From: Glandiceps talaboti
Taxonomy: Eukaryota > Hemichordata > Enteropneusta > Spengelidae
Length of the DNA: 64,000 bases
Assembly (NCBI RefSeq): GCF_964340395.1
Contig: NC_135551.1
Location: forward strand, 6,891,463 to 6,955,462
Reading direction: 5' to 3'
A model generated the notes under the pieces. The model was not told where the DNA came from and made no database searches. It saw only the letters and a list, made by a program, of their open reading frames with translations. Position 1 is the first letter of the stretch. Each line of letters begins with the position of its first letter. Positions 36,610 to 49,646 of the stretch are shown piece by piece. The position numbers and the translations under genes are program-made.

Positions 36610-37295
36610 TCAGTTTATTTATAAACATTGCATTATTGATAATTAGATAGTTGCATAATTAATTGTTTTCGGTGAATGTCTCATTTTGCATAATTAATAA
36701 TTTTCAGTAATTTGGCTATATCTTTAGAATGCACTCTTCAAATTGATATATAATTTGGTACATACTTCAAACATAACGAAGCACACTTGTCATGCGAAAC
36801 CTGTGATATAGCTTTAATTTTTTGAAAGAGTCATTTGCAAATTAATGATTCCAAGTAATTAGGATTTATATGAAGAGTGCAAGCTTGTACACATGTAGTT
36901 CTATATAAGTTCGTACATTAATATGTGATACCAGGGTACACATGTCTAATGAAGCTTATCTATGTAACTCTTAGTGATTTGCATAATTCATTATGTTCTG
37001 TAGTTAACCTATATCTTAACATTGCATTCCTCAAATTCAATATAATTTCGTACATAACTAGTCGCACATGTTCTGAAAATATCTTAGTTCGAATGATTCA
37101 TTTGAATAATTGACCGTTTAAAGTAATTTAGCTATATTTTGAAAATGCATTCTTCAAGTTCAATTCAATTTAGTACGTACTTCAAACATAACTAATCACA
37201 AATGTTATGTTGCATTCCAACAATTATTGTGCGTCGGAACGAAGATCTAACGACTTTGCCCTTTCGGAAGGCATTCAGTTTAAATCGGGTATCAA
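36610..37295 (+). repeat. periodic repeat element, diverged copy D (3' part)
   Basis: Degenerate monomers with 'taattttcagtaatttggct', 'cataattaat' and 'caaattcaatataattt', ending in 'gaaggcattcagtttaaat'. The 5' hairpin and TCTG tract are absent, so it is an old truncated copy. Confidence 0.7.
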
Positions 37296-37766
37296 GTCTA
37301 ATGAATCCCTCTTCAAATCTCTCTTATGGTGAACACACAAACTGAGTAAGTTTGAGTAAACGCCCTAAATTAGATACTTTGAAAAGCACAGTACTGTACG
37401 ATAAAAAAACGAGAGTATATCCAATGACAGGTCTGTACATTTTCAGCAAATGACTTCTGATCCGCCTGGTTCAAAGTTTGTTAATTTCAGTGTGCGTAAT
37501 CTGTCATTGCATAAAATATGCTGTAGAATCATCCTGGTGAAGCATGCCTACAATGTTTACAATAACATAATCTACCTACTCGAATGTGGTATATTTGTCA
37601 TAATTATTAAACATTGATGTGACTGATGTACTTATATAATTACCGGTTGTAAGTTATTACTCCAATTGAATAAAACAAACAGCCAATACATTATTTTTTT
37701 CTTTAATTAATTTCTAGATCTAACAGTGGGAATTATTAACACACAACAAGTTTGAATAATACTTAC

Positions 37767-37817
37767 GATTCATTGATCCAAATCCCGAGAAAGTACTATT
37801 CTGCATTTCATCCATCA
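37767..37817 (-). CDS. small linker exon of the receptor (51 nt)
   Basis: Between acceptor AAATTTCAG| and donor |GTAAGT, in phase 1-1, it encodes MMDEMQNSTFSGFGSMN and joins directly to the last lectin exon. It links the C-type lectin domain to the LDLa modules. An N-glycosylation site (NST) is present. Confidence 0.65.
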
Positions 37818-38537
37818 CTGAAATTTAAAAGAAATAAACAATGAACTACTAGAAACTACATGTCCTTAGTTTTAACCAGTTCAAGACATTTGCGCATGAG
37901 TGGCCGGTGTGTGTATGGAGTCAATTTGTCATAACCCAAGGTGTATATTAACACAAAGTGATTGTTTATTGATAGCATTAGATACCATATATTGGTACTT
38001 GCACACCATGGTCGTAGCGTTTTGTGAATATACAGTGAAGATATGCTTGTCACCAGTATTTGAAAATCGGATGAATCTACTTTGTAATTGTTGTGATTCG
38101 ATCGAATCTCAGTGTACTTTGCTTTATCAAATACCAGATGTGCATGGTGGTCACAGATGCCGTAAGGTGTTATTCGGATAACTTGTAAAGTATTGCCCAG
38201 GTTCCAAACATCTGCCAATTCTAAAGACGGCATTTTCGTCGAAACACAACCTTATGTCCTATACAATATAATTTGACATCCAAAAACTAGGGTTGGTACA
38301 ACTGCTATATACTTACTCTGAAACCCTGAATATGGATTTTATGAAGATATTTGCCAGACATTTGAAAGTGTATAATTAAATTTCTAATACAGTTTACTTT
38401 ACCATATCAGTTTCCCTTACAAGTCTCAATATCTTTGGAATGTGGAAAGCTGTTTGCTTGAATATGTAAATGTGTTTACAAAATTGTTTACCTCCCGAAA
38501 GGAAGTGTTATGTGATGTATTTGTCTGTCGGTGTGTA

Positions 38538-38577
<40 letters not shown>

Positions 38578-39576
38578 GGTCTGTCTGTGGACACTATATC
38601 TCAAAACCTACATCATCGATTCTGACGAATCTTATGGCACATCTTCAATATGTTAATTGCAAGAACTGATAAGATTTTGTTAAACATCCAAAGAACATTA
38701 ATTAGTCAGCTGTGTAATTGTCATTATAATTAGACTACATCCTAGGAATACAACCATAACCAGAGCATATACTATATTTATCAAAGCCCTGAGGTCAACC
38801 TCCCTCGGTGGTCAAAACCTAAGTCTCAAAACTGCTACTATATGGTCGTTTCATTAATTAAAGCACAATAAGTCATGCATGAGAGATGAGTTTCATAAGA
38901 TAATAATGGATAATGCACAATTATGAGCATCATGGAAAAAAAGAAAGCACTAACTTTAACTTGAAAGACATCTCCACATAAACGGTGCTAGTGTACATAT
39001 TGTCTTGACACCCACCATGTAAGAAATTGTTAAAAAGGATATTCATTCCCTAACTGGGTGCTTGTGGACATGTATAAACAGTGTCATGTCAGAACACAAA
39101 CACAGAAATTACAAATTCATGACACTTTGTTCTTTCCCCAACAAGGCTTGTCCTAAACCGTACAAATAAAAATAAAAATACGACAGAAGTCTCAATTTTC
39201 AAATAATTTACCACAATTATTTTAAGGGATATGTTATTTAGACTTCTGTATTATCACATCCATGTATGGACAAAAGTCAAAAAGCTTACATTTTGTCATA
39301 AATGAGGGCTCATGTTTTGCTTCTGCTTGAATACTGAACTATACTTATCGCAACTGATACATACATTATTTTCGTACAATAGGTTTACATGTATAATATT
39401 ATCGATTCTGCCTTCAATAAAGTCTGGGTCAAACTATGTATATATATGGGTTTTACAACTGTTTTGTTTGTTTTCTATGTTTTATCCCCCATGTTTTCAT
39501 TAATTAACTATCAAAAGAAGAACAACATGTGTGTTTTCTTTGTTTTGGCTTTAACATTCAAGATAAGTATACTTAC
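37818..39576. other. intron, non-coding; repeat start at ~38487
   Basis: At 38487-38600 an ACCTCCCGAAAGG word with a (GTCT)n tract marks the 5' end of a related but different element of the ACCTCCCG family. Otherwise no exon or array was recognised. Confidence 0.5.
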
Positions 39577-39728
39577 TAGGCGTGGACTTCTTTATTGCTT
39601 CTTGTTTGCATAGAAACAAACCAGTAAGATTAGCATCGCATCGTATGTCGTACCAGTGATTATGAGCATGTAGATTATCTAAATAAAGAGCTACACAATC
39701 TTGATATACACTGCCATCAGGCTGTGAC
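39577..39728 (-). CDS. C-type lectin domain exon 3 of the receptor
   Basis: Encodes SQPDGSVYQDCVALYLDN, then HNHWYDIRCDANLTGLFLCK. It carries QPD, the galactose-type sugar-site motif, the Cys of the second disulfide (QDC), WYD where WND is usual, and the terminal FLCK. Acceptor TCTACAG|, donor |GTAAGT; phase 2 in, 1 out. Confidence 0.9.
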
Positions 39729-39854
39729 CTGTAGACAGATAGACATATGTATAGCGAGATTTAGATACATTGTTTATTGTAGACTTGATAAAAAACAAAG
39801 CCGTTGCATTATACATACATTATAAAAAGCAAAATCATCCGAAATATGACTTAC

Positions 39855-39936
39855 CCGCTTGAACTCCAGTCGAAATACAACACTTGTGAACCATCCGACC
39901 AATGATATTTGCCTTCATTATCTTCATCTGTTAACC
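39855..39936 (-). CDS. C-type lectin domain exon 2 of the receptor
   Basis: Encodes GLTDEDNEGKYHWSDGSQVL then YFDWSSSG, the GL.D…G.W.WSDGS..…W core of a C-type lectin domain. Acceptor TTTGCAG|, donor |GTAAGT; phase 1 in, 2 out. Confidence 0.92.
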
Positions 39937-40023
39937 CTGCAAATGAACCCATGAATGTCTAAACATTTCATTCACTCATTTTATAAGAAAAACATTCTAT
40001 ATTACGTATTGCACAATACTTAC

Positions 40024-40312
40024 CGATATATATCCAATGTCTCGGATGGTCGGAGATAAGCTTGTGTAGGAAATGTGCCTCAGTCTTTGATAATATGCTT
40101 GTAAGTGATGCATTGTTTTGTTTGCATTGATTTTCGCTTTCCAACCATGTAAGTTTGGTAGGTTCGTGGAATAAACGATAACAATGGTCCTGATAGAAAG
40201 CCCAATCTTGCGGACATGTCATATCTATGTTTGAAAGACAATTACTTTCAATAAAAATGTTGGTAATAATTATAGTGTATAAAACAGGTCCAGTAGAATG
40301 GAGTAATGTCAT
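40024..40312 (-). CDS. N-terminal exon of the receptor: possible signal peptide and C-type lectin domain start
   Basis: The ATG at 40312 opens a hydrophobic leader (GPVLYTIIITNIFI) followed by TCPQDWAFYQDHCYRL and WLESENQCKQNNASLTSI, then FLHKLISDHPRHWIYIG, the first third of a long-form C-type lectin domain. The exon ends at |GTAAGT in phase 1 and joins exon 2. If the leader is real, this is the first coding exon. Alternatively the AG at 40226-40227 (ACATAG|ATATGACATG) is an acceptor and the start lies farther right. Long-form lectin cysteines (CPQDW…C) are present. The gene runs leftward over about 29 kb. Confidence 0.8.
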
Positions 40313-43300
40313 TTTCAATTTTACACAAAATTTGTGAATGTCGCTTGGGCTTTTTGGCTTCACTCGAAATAGCCGACTCAGCATTCCACGAACTGAAAAC
40401 TGGTTTTATTGAAATCTACAAAAACTATGGACATGTCTATGAGATGAAAGTCATGCAGAGAGAGGCATATTTCGAATGTAGGTCACCCATATATGAAACC
40501 TCATGGTTCAACACTCATTTCATGATGAAAATTTATACAATTTAGCTTTGGACAAACAAATATGTGAAAAGTATTTTATAACAACAACTACAACCGATGA
40601 ATAGACGTTGTACATTGTCTTGAAATGACTAAAAAGAAGCTGTTACGAGTCACAAGTTGTAAACGTTAAGTTACATGTAAACAAATAAATCTAGCAAGAA
40701 CACTCATGTAAGGTTAAATTGATTGAAGAGACAGAGCAACATCTCAGGTCATGTTAATGTGTTTTATCTCTTATTAAGTAGAGGTCACAGGTGTCACAAC
40801 AAGTGATAAATTGTGTCCCAAATGATTTCAACAGCTGTTTTAAGTAAGAATATTCTAGAATGACGTTCCAGCTGTTTATTTCTGAGTCTAATTAAGTGTA
40901 TTGATGAACATTTCTAAATAAGGTAAACTAATGAATGTTTGTTGTGAAGAGTTTGTTAGTTAACCATATTTGTATTACGGAATGAACATTAATTCAATTC
41001 GGCTTCGGGAAAAAGCATGTGATTCTGGTAATTCACAGTCCCTCGGGTGTAATAAACGGGTGCTATAGCCCTCATGGCCAGCCAATATGTGTTCAATAAC
41101 CCTTTCATCAACATAAAAGAGCTAAAATTGGCAACCAACATGTGTGAAATCATGTAAAAGAATGATCTACTCGAATAGTTGTTCCCTGAAAAATCAGCAA
41201 TAGCCTAAAAATGAAACACAAATCTTTGTGACACACTAGTTACTGCAGGACTTAAATAAAAACACGAACAACATGAATAGACAGAATTAACACAAGACAT
41301 CGGGTTCATAAACATTGAAATTTCGCGTTCGGTATCGTTACTACACGCACACATATCAGAAACATAAACAGCATCGAAAACTTATTATTATTATAATTAT
41401 TATAATTATTATTATTATTATTATTAAAAATCATTATTATGGCAAATAATGTTAAATGATTTAGGAAGGAATATAATGATCATTGTATAATAATCATTGT
41501 ATAATGATCACATACAAATAACGCCAAACTTTAGACCCACCAGCGTCTCGTAATATAAACATTTAGTTAATATTTACTTACCGAAAGTATTATTTTAACT
41601 AATAAAGTACACCATAGAAGTGACGCACATACCGACAATACTTAAAGTCTGGAACTACCTCCTCCCCCATACCTACCTGCCTTCTCCCACGCCTTTAAAA
41701 ACATCATAGTTCCACGTTCGATATAGGTACAGCTCGATACAAGCAATATTAGCCAACCAACAAGAGACAGTACATGTCAGTGTACAATAAAACAACATAC
41801 ATACATACATACATACATACATACATACATACATACATACATACATACATACAACTTAATTATGCAACACGACCTAGAATAAATCATTCCACAAAGTATA
41901 CACCACGGACACTCGATGAGCTTCAGTTTACCTTTCTTTTTGACGAGTAATAGAAAAGTTAGTGATTAGATAATTATGCATCAAGTTTATAAAAAAAAAT
42001 GTGATAATTGTAAATTAAATGGAACTGTCGTACATATTCCACGTTCGTAAAATCCCTATGAAAAACATATTGTACACCATTTAAGACCCCTAAACATTCA
42101 CAACATATCTGAAATACAATATGTAATGTTTGTGTCTGTGTGTGTGTGTGTGTGTATGTGTGTGTGTTGAACACCATTTGTGGGACTTTGTTTTCAGCCC
42201 AGTTACATATATGTAATTAATAATATACATATTATTAATCATATAGTAATAGTTAATTTAACACTACACTTTTCAGCCCAGTCACCTACAAGTAATGAAG
42301 GGTATATATGATGAACCCATAACAGAAAAACGTTATGTGACGCCTATTAATCCACATATATCCCTCTCCCTTGTTCGCCTGTAGTTGCCATGCTAGCCCA
42401 CATAATTGACCTTTAAAGGTTCATCTACAGCCAAAAATCAAAGCAATTGGCATAGTTTATTTTATTAAATTGATAACATAGAGACCATCCCTATAACACA
42501 TGCTTTAAAAATTGGAAACATTTGCACACAATAATGCATTTGTGCAATGCAGGGTCTCACTTCAATGTACATTGTATGTGTACTCATGGATATTGTCAAG
42601 GGGTGAGGAAAGGGTGCAGTTTTGAAAATAATTAGAACATCAGACAATGGGTTTATTTTCTGAGCTTTACAGCAATTTTTATTAGCAAATTTAAAATCAA
42701 TAAAAAATTACAGATATGTAAACAATGGAGTTTTAAATATCTCAAGATGAGTACAAGTAATAAGATCTACAGTCATAAATATGCCAGCTACTTTTCAATA
42801 TTAATTGAAAATGTCTTCCTCAAATCATTTGGAAGAAATGTTTGACTTTTCACAACTGATATGTTTCTCAGGATTCATACATATGAAACACTACTATAAC
42901 AGCCTGTTAAGTCCAATTGTTTCTCTCTCAGAAGTGAGTGACATATCACTGGTAAAATATATCTGCCCAGAAGGAAACAAGGTACATGACACCAAATAGA
43001 AAATCAGTAAACCTAATGTAGAAATGTCATGGCTTATACCTAGGTGCATTAAACCACATAAAAGTTTAGTAATAATATAAGGGGTCATGACTACTTACAT
43101 GTAGTTACTCCATCAAAAAGGTAAACAGAAAACACATGCTGGCATAGTCTTGAATAGACAAGTAGCCATTTCCAGCCTTAAATACAAACGCTACGAAAGC
43201 CAAAAGTGGTTGGATATAACATTATTAATAAATATGCCAATACTTTAATGTGGTAGTACATGTAAAACATAACATGATAGCTAAGAGAAATAAAACATAT

Positions 43301-43951
43301 AGCGCCAATGGCACTGAGGTACAACTGTACTGTATTCAAAACATTTCACATGTTGAGCCCTGCTAGGTATACATGTTAATTTGCTAAACGACCTAGAAGT
43401 AGCCTATCTACCCTATTGTAATCTTTGCAAATAATTTGACTGTTATTATGGGTGTGGTTAGATTGGTAGAAGTATTTGCATATATTTTTAAAATGTTTAC
43501 TCATTTGTCTACAAAGTGATGTTATTTTACTAAAATATAATGCCATTTGGCTGTTGCCACGGTTGCTTGGGCAAATTTAGTCAAAAGGTTTGAAAATCTG
43601 CAAAATAATTCTAGTAGCATCTCACTAAGTTCCAGTGCATGAAATTCCAAGTTTGTAATAGAAGTTCTTGTACCAAAAAGACATATTTTAGCCCCAGTTT
43701 CTATATTTGTATATTGATGAAATCATAATGTCATGGACAAGTCTTAATTTACACCATCTTGAGAACATTCCCACCAAATTTCAGACCAGACTGCCGAGTA
43801 GCTTCTCAGTTTTAGTTTTCTTTTTACCAAAAATCACATGATTGACCAAACCACACACCTGTGACGCGATCATTTTCATTTGAACAATTTCCCAACTAGA
43901 CATCACAAGTATATGTCCTTCAAAACAGCGTGGGGGCTGGCAGTTTTTGAG

Positions 43952-43995
<44 letters not shown>

Positions 43996-45308
43996 ACACT
44001 ACTGAACCTAGTTCAGTTGTGCTAAAAAAATATGCCAACAAGACCAAAGTTAACCACTAATGAACTCCTCAATTGGGGGGGGGGGGGGCTGTTCAAGCAT
44101 GTCTGTGTTATGGCTTTGGAAACGGAAAATTTGCAAACAAAATGGCTGCTAGGCGGCCGTATTGGATAGTATCGAGAAACAAATTGACGTGCATATGTAT
44201 GACATAGTATGTTGCCCCTGTGCCAAGTTTGAAAAAAAAATTGGGCAAGACATCTCCAAGAAACGGCTCCAGATGGACGGATAGACAGACGGAACACAAT
44301 CCATAAGTCCCCATACCGGACCCAGCAGGGACTAATAATGTTCATGTCAGCAAATAAGGTACATTTTCACCATACCCCACACAATTTCACAGCGAAACGT
44401 CTCTTGTAACATCAATGATAACTTATTGACGTGCAAATTAAATTTCAAATGTGTATGGGCATACTTTGTTCCAACAGCAACACACAGTAAAACTGTACAA
44501 AAATTTAGATATTTAGAATTGGACTTAAAATCTAATCACAAACACATTTTACCTCATGCTAACCATATGAATATGTATGATACTGAAGCAATGCACTGAA
44601 GACCTTGACCGACAAGTGTCCTAATTAGTATTTACATTATACATTTAGTAACGTCCAAGAACAATAGTAAGTATGTCCGGTGGTGGACGGCAGTTGTTTG
44701 TGCTGGCTATTTCAGATGATCAAATGTTGGATAATAAATGCAAAAATAAAAAATACCGCCAATGGCATTGTAGCAAAACTGTACATTTAAAAAAAAATGT
44801 TTATCCATACGCTAGTCCATGCTAACAATAGGTGTTCATTTATTGAGTGACTATCCAGCTGCCCATCCAACCATCCAACCATTTTGCTATCTATTTTGTT
44901 CACTTGTGTATGAACTCCTGAGATTATTTTTGCACGTGTACATGGTTATTTGGTTGTTCCTATGGGCATTGTCACTGTTGCTAGGGCCAAATGTTTTTTT
45001 TTTAAAGAAAATCTGCAGAATAACACATCTGAGTACATTCCCACCAAATTTCAGGCCAATCTGCCCAGTAGTTTCGGATTTTAAAATTTTTGACCAAAAA
45101 TCAAATTTTTTGACCGCAAAATGGCTTTAAATCGGTCCATGAATGTCCAAGATATGACGCCACGCGGATGCAAGCCTGGGCAGAACCCAATCTATAACCC
45201 CCCCCCCCCCCCGATTACGTTTGGTGGAGGCTAAACACTAAAGGCCTAAAATAATTTGTGCTAATTAGTGCATCTGATAAGCAGACTTTACAATTGACAT
45301 ACCGCTGC
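40313..45308. other. intergenic or intronic, repeat-bearing, no gene found
   Basis: Holds (ATT)n at 41385-41427, (CATA)n at 41800-41852, (GT)n at 42137-42168, (CA)n at 43956-43990 and a poly-G run at 44076-44088. Two members of an interspersed family lie at about 43430-44340 and 44800-45200. They share 'ccaccaaatttcag', 'ctgcc.agtag' and 'gaccaaaaatca'. Confidence 0.5.
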
Positions 45309-45490
45309 CTAGCAATCGCCATGATAATCTTGGCTGTACATGCCATGTGCAATGGTAGATATTATCTTTTCCATGTCACTTGAATGGATGAAAAGATACT
45401 GTTCTGCTTTCGCTGTTAAGATTTCATATGCCAATTCCCCATTGAAAAACATATCTGACACATTTTTCTTCTGTAACTGTATTTGTGAAC
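45309..45490 (-). CDS. probable terminal exon of an unidentified gene
   Basis: After a strong T-rich acceptor (ATAATTACAG|GTTCAC), the frame reads SQIQLQKKNVSDMFFNGELA, then YEILTAKAEQYLFIHSSDME and ends with a stop. The incoming phase 1 fits the exon at 46492-46634. The alternation of short hydrophobic strands ending in a helix (SSDMEKIISTI) is reminiscent of a PH/PTB-like fold, but I do not recognise the family. Confidence 0.4.
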
Positions 45491-46491
45491 CTGTAATTAT
45501 ACAAACATACAAGAAGTTTTGTGCTTTTAGAATTGATGGGCTACAAGAAAATTGATGCATACAGTAACAATAATTGTTGACATCAACATAGTAAATAGAC
45601 TTTGGTCATAGCTCAAACCAGCGTAATAGTTTAACACAGTTCAATTTTTCTGTAGCACAGATATAACTGAACTTGTTATATGTTTTATTAATAACAGTTC
45701 CATTTGAAATAAGTATATTGAATTAGAGTATTTATTTTAATTGCATCATAAAAGTAAAAACTTTGTAATACTTTATGTTATGTTTAATATTAGTGTATTC
45801 ATACAGTACAATTAAGCCATTCGTTGCATTCTTTTTGTGCAACCTTAATTTTCTGTATGAGTGTCATAAAAACTTGTTTTGTGTTGCATACATGATTTGA
45901 AACGTGATTCTTGGTTGGTTTGACTTTAAAGGTACTGCAATGGCACTCCTACTCAGTATTACAGGTATCATTGTCACTGCCGTGATAAAAGTTATTTATC
46001 ATCATAAAATAAATCATTCATTAAAAGCATTTCAAAATTTCAAAGTGATGAAATCAGCCATGTCACTGTCATTCCCATCCAAAAATATGAACTAGTTAAC
46101 ACAACCATATTCATTTCTCTCCGTCTGTGACTACTTACGAATAAAAGGCGGATAAACCTCAACCATAAAAATGTACATGCTGATCTATGCCATAGTTTGC
46201 TGTCCTTGTAACATGTTAATTCAGAAATTGGTACATCCATATCTGAGTACTGACAGATGGACGCATAAATAGACAGACAGAACCCAATCCATAAGTCCCC
46301 ATTCTGGACTTCGTCTAGCGGGAACTAAAAGATTCTGTTTTTTATAGGAACAAAGGATATGGATGCAGGAAGACAATCTAGATATGTTAGTCCCCTGAAG
46401 TTTTCCCTGCTGCACAGAAAGATTTCGTAAGAGTTAAAAGAACAATAACTGATATTGCCATGTATTAGTACACAAGTTCAGTATCACTTAC

Positions 46492-46634
46492 TATAAACAA
46501 CACGGTATTTGTGCAGATGCCGAGGCTTAGCTTTATTTTGTATGAAGACTTTCATTAAGTTGTCTCCTTTTAGTTGTCCCACAACATCATTGTATGTTTC
46601 TGAAAAACCTTTGAAGCTAACCGAAGGATGGTTT
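46492..46634 (-). CDS. probable internal exon of an unidentified gene
   Basis: Bounded by TTTTTTCAG| and |GTAAGT. The frame reads NHPSVSFKGFSETYNDVVGQ, then LKGDNLMKVFIQNKAKPRHL, ending KYRVVY. It joins in frame to the exon at 45309-45490 (TAT A|GT). Two compatible exons with good splice sites argue for a real gene on the minus strand upstream of, and separate from, the receptor. The family was not recognised. Confidence 0.45.
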
Positions 46635-49600
46635 CTGAAAAAAACAAACAGAATAAGTACAACTATATTAAATACCCTCATATTGAGGAAAGGAAAATGA
46701 ACATATCTAAATGTAATGTATCCAAATGGGCCGGCATCCTATCAAACAAAACCTAGGGAGAACACTAGTTACCAGACATGAACATAAAATTATTGTGATA
46801 CCCTGGTCATTCATACACATGTACTGTAATTGACATTCACATTCACAGTCACAGGTGCACCTGCAGGGGTGTAATGTTTCTATGTATCAAGTAATTTGGA
46901 TCATAGGAGTTGAGGCCATGTATGTATACTTCCTCATATAGCTCTCCTCTGTAAGGCACCTATATTTGCAATTTAAGAGAATGATACAGAGCTTCCAAGT
47001 GTAACACAACAATTTAAGGTAATGGCACAATCAGTGCATGGTGAAAGTTCCTGGATAAGTTGAACTTAATACGTGTTAAAATTTCAAATTTACACCTTTT
47101 AAAATAAAAGCGTAATAAACATCCCCTATTCAAAAATTCCCAAAGGTTGTATTTGTCCATGAGCCTTCCTCAGTTAAGTTTATATCACACAAAAAGACTT
47201 CCTTTTTCGCAGATGGTGGTATGATAAAGTACCCTGTTTTTTTTAAATTTCATAGCCATAGTTGACTGATGACTACCCCCCCCCCCCCCGAAAGAAACCA
47301 AAAAAAAAAAAAAAAAAAAAAAAAATGTCACAATAAGTTTCTAATAACCATGTGCATACCCGCTTTGTTTGGAACTACCACCATATGGAGTGGGTTAGGT
47401 CACCGAGTTTGGTGCTCCGACAGTTACAGCAGTTGGAATAGTAGCGATCATGTTGGTCATCAAAAACACATACATGACATTCACAAGCCATTAACGGTCC
47501 AAGTGCAACAAACCCGCGGGCTTGCCTGACGAAAACGGGTGTCATAAAAGTTGTTTGCATCTCTAAAGCTGTTTGTAGTGTTACTTATAATAGCCTAATA
47601 AATTGATAACAACTGATATAAGACGGAGATAAGGTTTGCCTCAATTGACCCACTCCTTAGAAATGATCTTACGCTGTGAACTACACTGTTTACTTGTGTT
47701 ATGTAAGAGCCCATCATCACATTTGTAAATATTGGTACTCTTTGATAACAAGTGGACTTGCTTCTTTAATGGCTTGTCCCAGTAATGATCACGTGGACTG
47801 CCTGTACTGTCAATTGGGTCTGACTGCCCTTCTGTTTTAGGGTAAATTGTTGCAGAAAACCACCAAATGCAAGGCTAATATTTAGACCAGGATTCAGTGT
47901 GTTTCAAGCACCTCCATTCTGGTCACACTGGCATACCATTTGTCAGTTTTCTCCAACAATTAAGTCTAAAACCAACAAGCCATCAAAAATGACTAACACC
48001 CCGCAATGGACGTTTTCAGTGAATTGCCTCCAGTGATGTTAGTGTGATGTACATGTATAAGATTATATGAAATATAGCACCAATGGCATTGTAGAGCATC
48101 TGTATAATTGACTTAATATTTGCATAATATTTTTGAATGTTTATTTATTTGTGCAACAATCCCTGCTGTTATCTTGCTAATACAAGTGATCACTTGCTAT
48201 GGGTGTGGTATTGTTGTTGTTAGGCACATGTACATACATTTTTTGAAATGTTTGTTCACTTGTCTTCAAATCACTGTTATCTTTGTGAAAAACGCAACTG
48301 TTTGGCTGTTGCTCTGGGCGTGGTCATGGCTGCTAAGGATATTTGCAAACATTGTTTGAATGTTTACTGACTTGCCTACCAAATGATGTTGTTATTAGAC
48401 CAAACATACTACCACTTGGTTGCAATGGGCATGGTCACTGTTGCTAGGGCCACATATTTTACAGAAACTCTGCAGAAGAACAATTCTGAGAACAATCCCA
48501 CCAAATTTCAGGCCAGTCTGCCCAGTAGTGTTAGAGATTACGATTTTGACCAAAAATCACATTTTGTACCCCAAAATGGCTCTTAATCGGCTAAATTATA
48601 ATATCTCAAAACAAATTGATGTGCTCATGTATGACATCGTTTATTGTCCATTGACTAAGTTTGAAAGAAATCGGTCCATGAATGTCCAAGATGTGAACAC
48701 ATACCAAAAGTTAATTCTTGATTAATTTGTTTCCTGGGACCAGGCCACGATTTGTAGTAATGTCAACAGCCTAATTAGCTCAACATAGCATCAATGCATA
48801 AACTATTGCCATAGCTAATAAAAATCAATCAATTTTAAAGTTATGAAAAACTGTCAATTGGATACAATAGGCTTTGTAATTTTTAACATTATAGCTTACA
48901 CACTAGACAGTCGACAAACGATTGCAATTATTTTGAGGACAATATTACCATGCGAGGTCACCAAAGTGTTTCAATTAATTTCGTACACAAGGAAATTAAA
49001 AGGAGAGACAAGCCCAGGTAATAGTATTGCAGAACAGTAATTAGACCGTTCACATTTAACATTTTGTGTATGGCCAGGCCCTGGTCCAAAAAAACCTAGT
49101 GTGAACAGTTTGTCCTGGGACGCATAAGATTTTGTCCTAGATGAGAAGCTGGTTTAGGCTACGACCTGGTCTTGTTCTAGAGTAAAAACTCAATGTGAAC
49201 ACTACCTGGTTCCAGATGACACCCTCTCATGCTGATCTACAGAATATGTTTACCTTTTTACCATTGTCTAAGCAAAGGGAACAAAGTATCTTGGTGCATA
49301 CACGAGATCAACACTAAGACAATGAACTATGTGTACATTTCTTTTGTCTTTGAATTTATGCAGGTACTGGTATTTAGGGTAAAGGACACTTACCCACCAG
49401 CATCTCCCCATATCATTACCCATACAAAAATCAGCCATCAATATTCTCTTACACATGATTAATGTACAATATGAAATTCTATTCTCACAAAAAAATAGTC
49501 ATGACTCCATGGCCACGAGCCCAATTTTTGCTGGTATGACTGACTGTATCTTTTAGTGTGCAGATCTAGAGGTGAGTCACTGACAAGTAATCACAAAAAC

Positions 49601-49646
49601 ATTCCAACTTTCTCTATTTGGGTTGTTCACACATAAATTGAGTGAC
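46635..49646. other. intergenic, repeats, no firm gene
   Basis: Contains poly-C and poly-A runs at 47277-47325 and a further member of the 'ccaccaaatttcag' repeat family at about 48060-48720. A short Cys-rich frame at 47375-47560 lacks a usable donor and was not accepted. The last ~600 bases before the virus-like element show no feature. Confidence 0.45.

Noticed and set aside
47375-47560. Cys-rich minus-strand frame (ACECHVCVF…CCNC)
   Set aside because: A TTTCGTCAG acceptor is possible, but the only donors are poor or come after a stop, and its exit phase does not fit the exon at 46634. Chance cannot be excluded.
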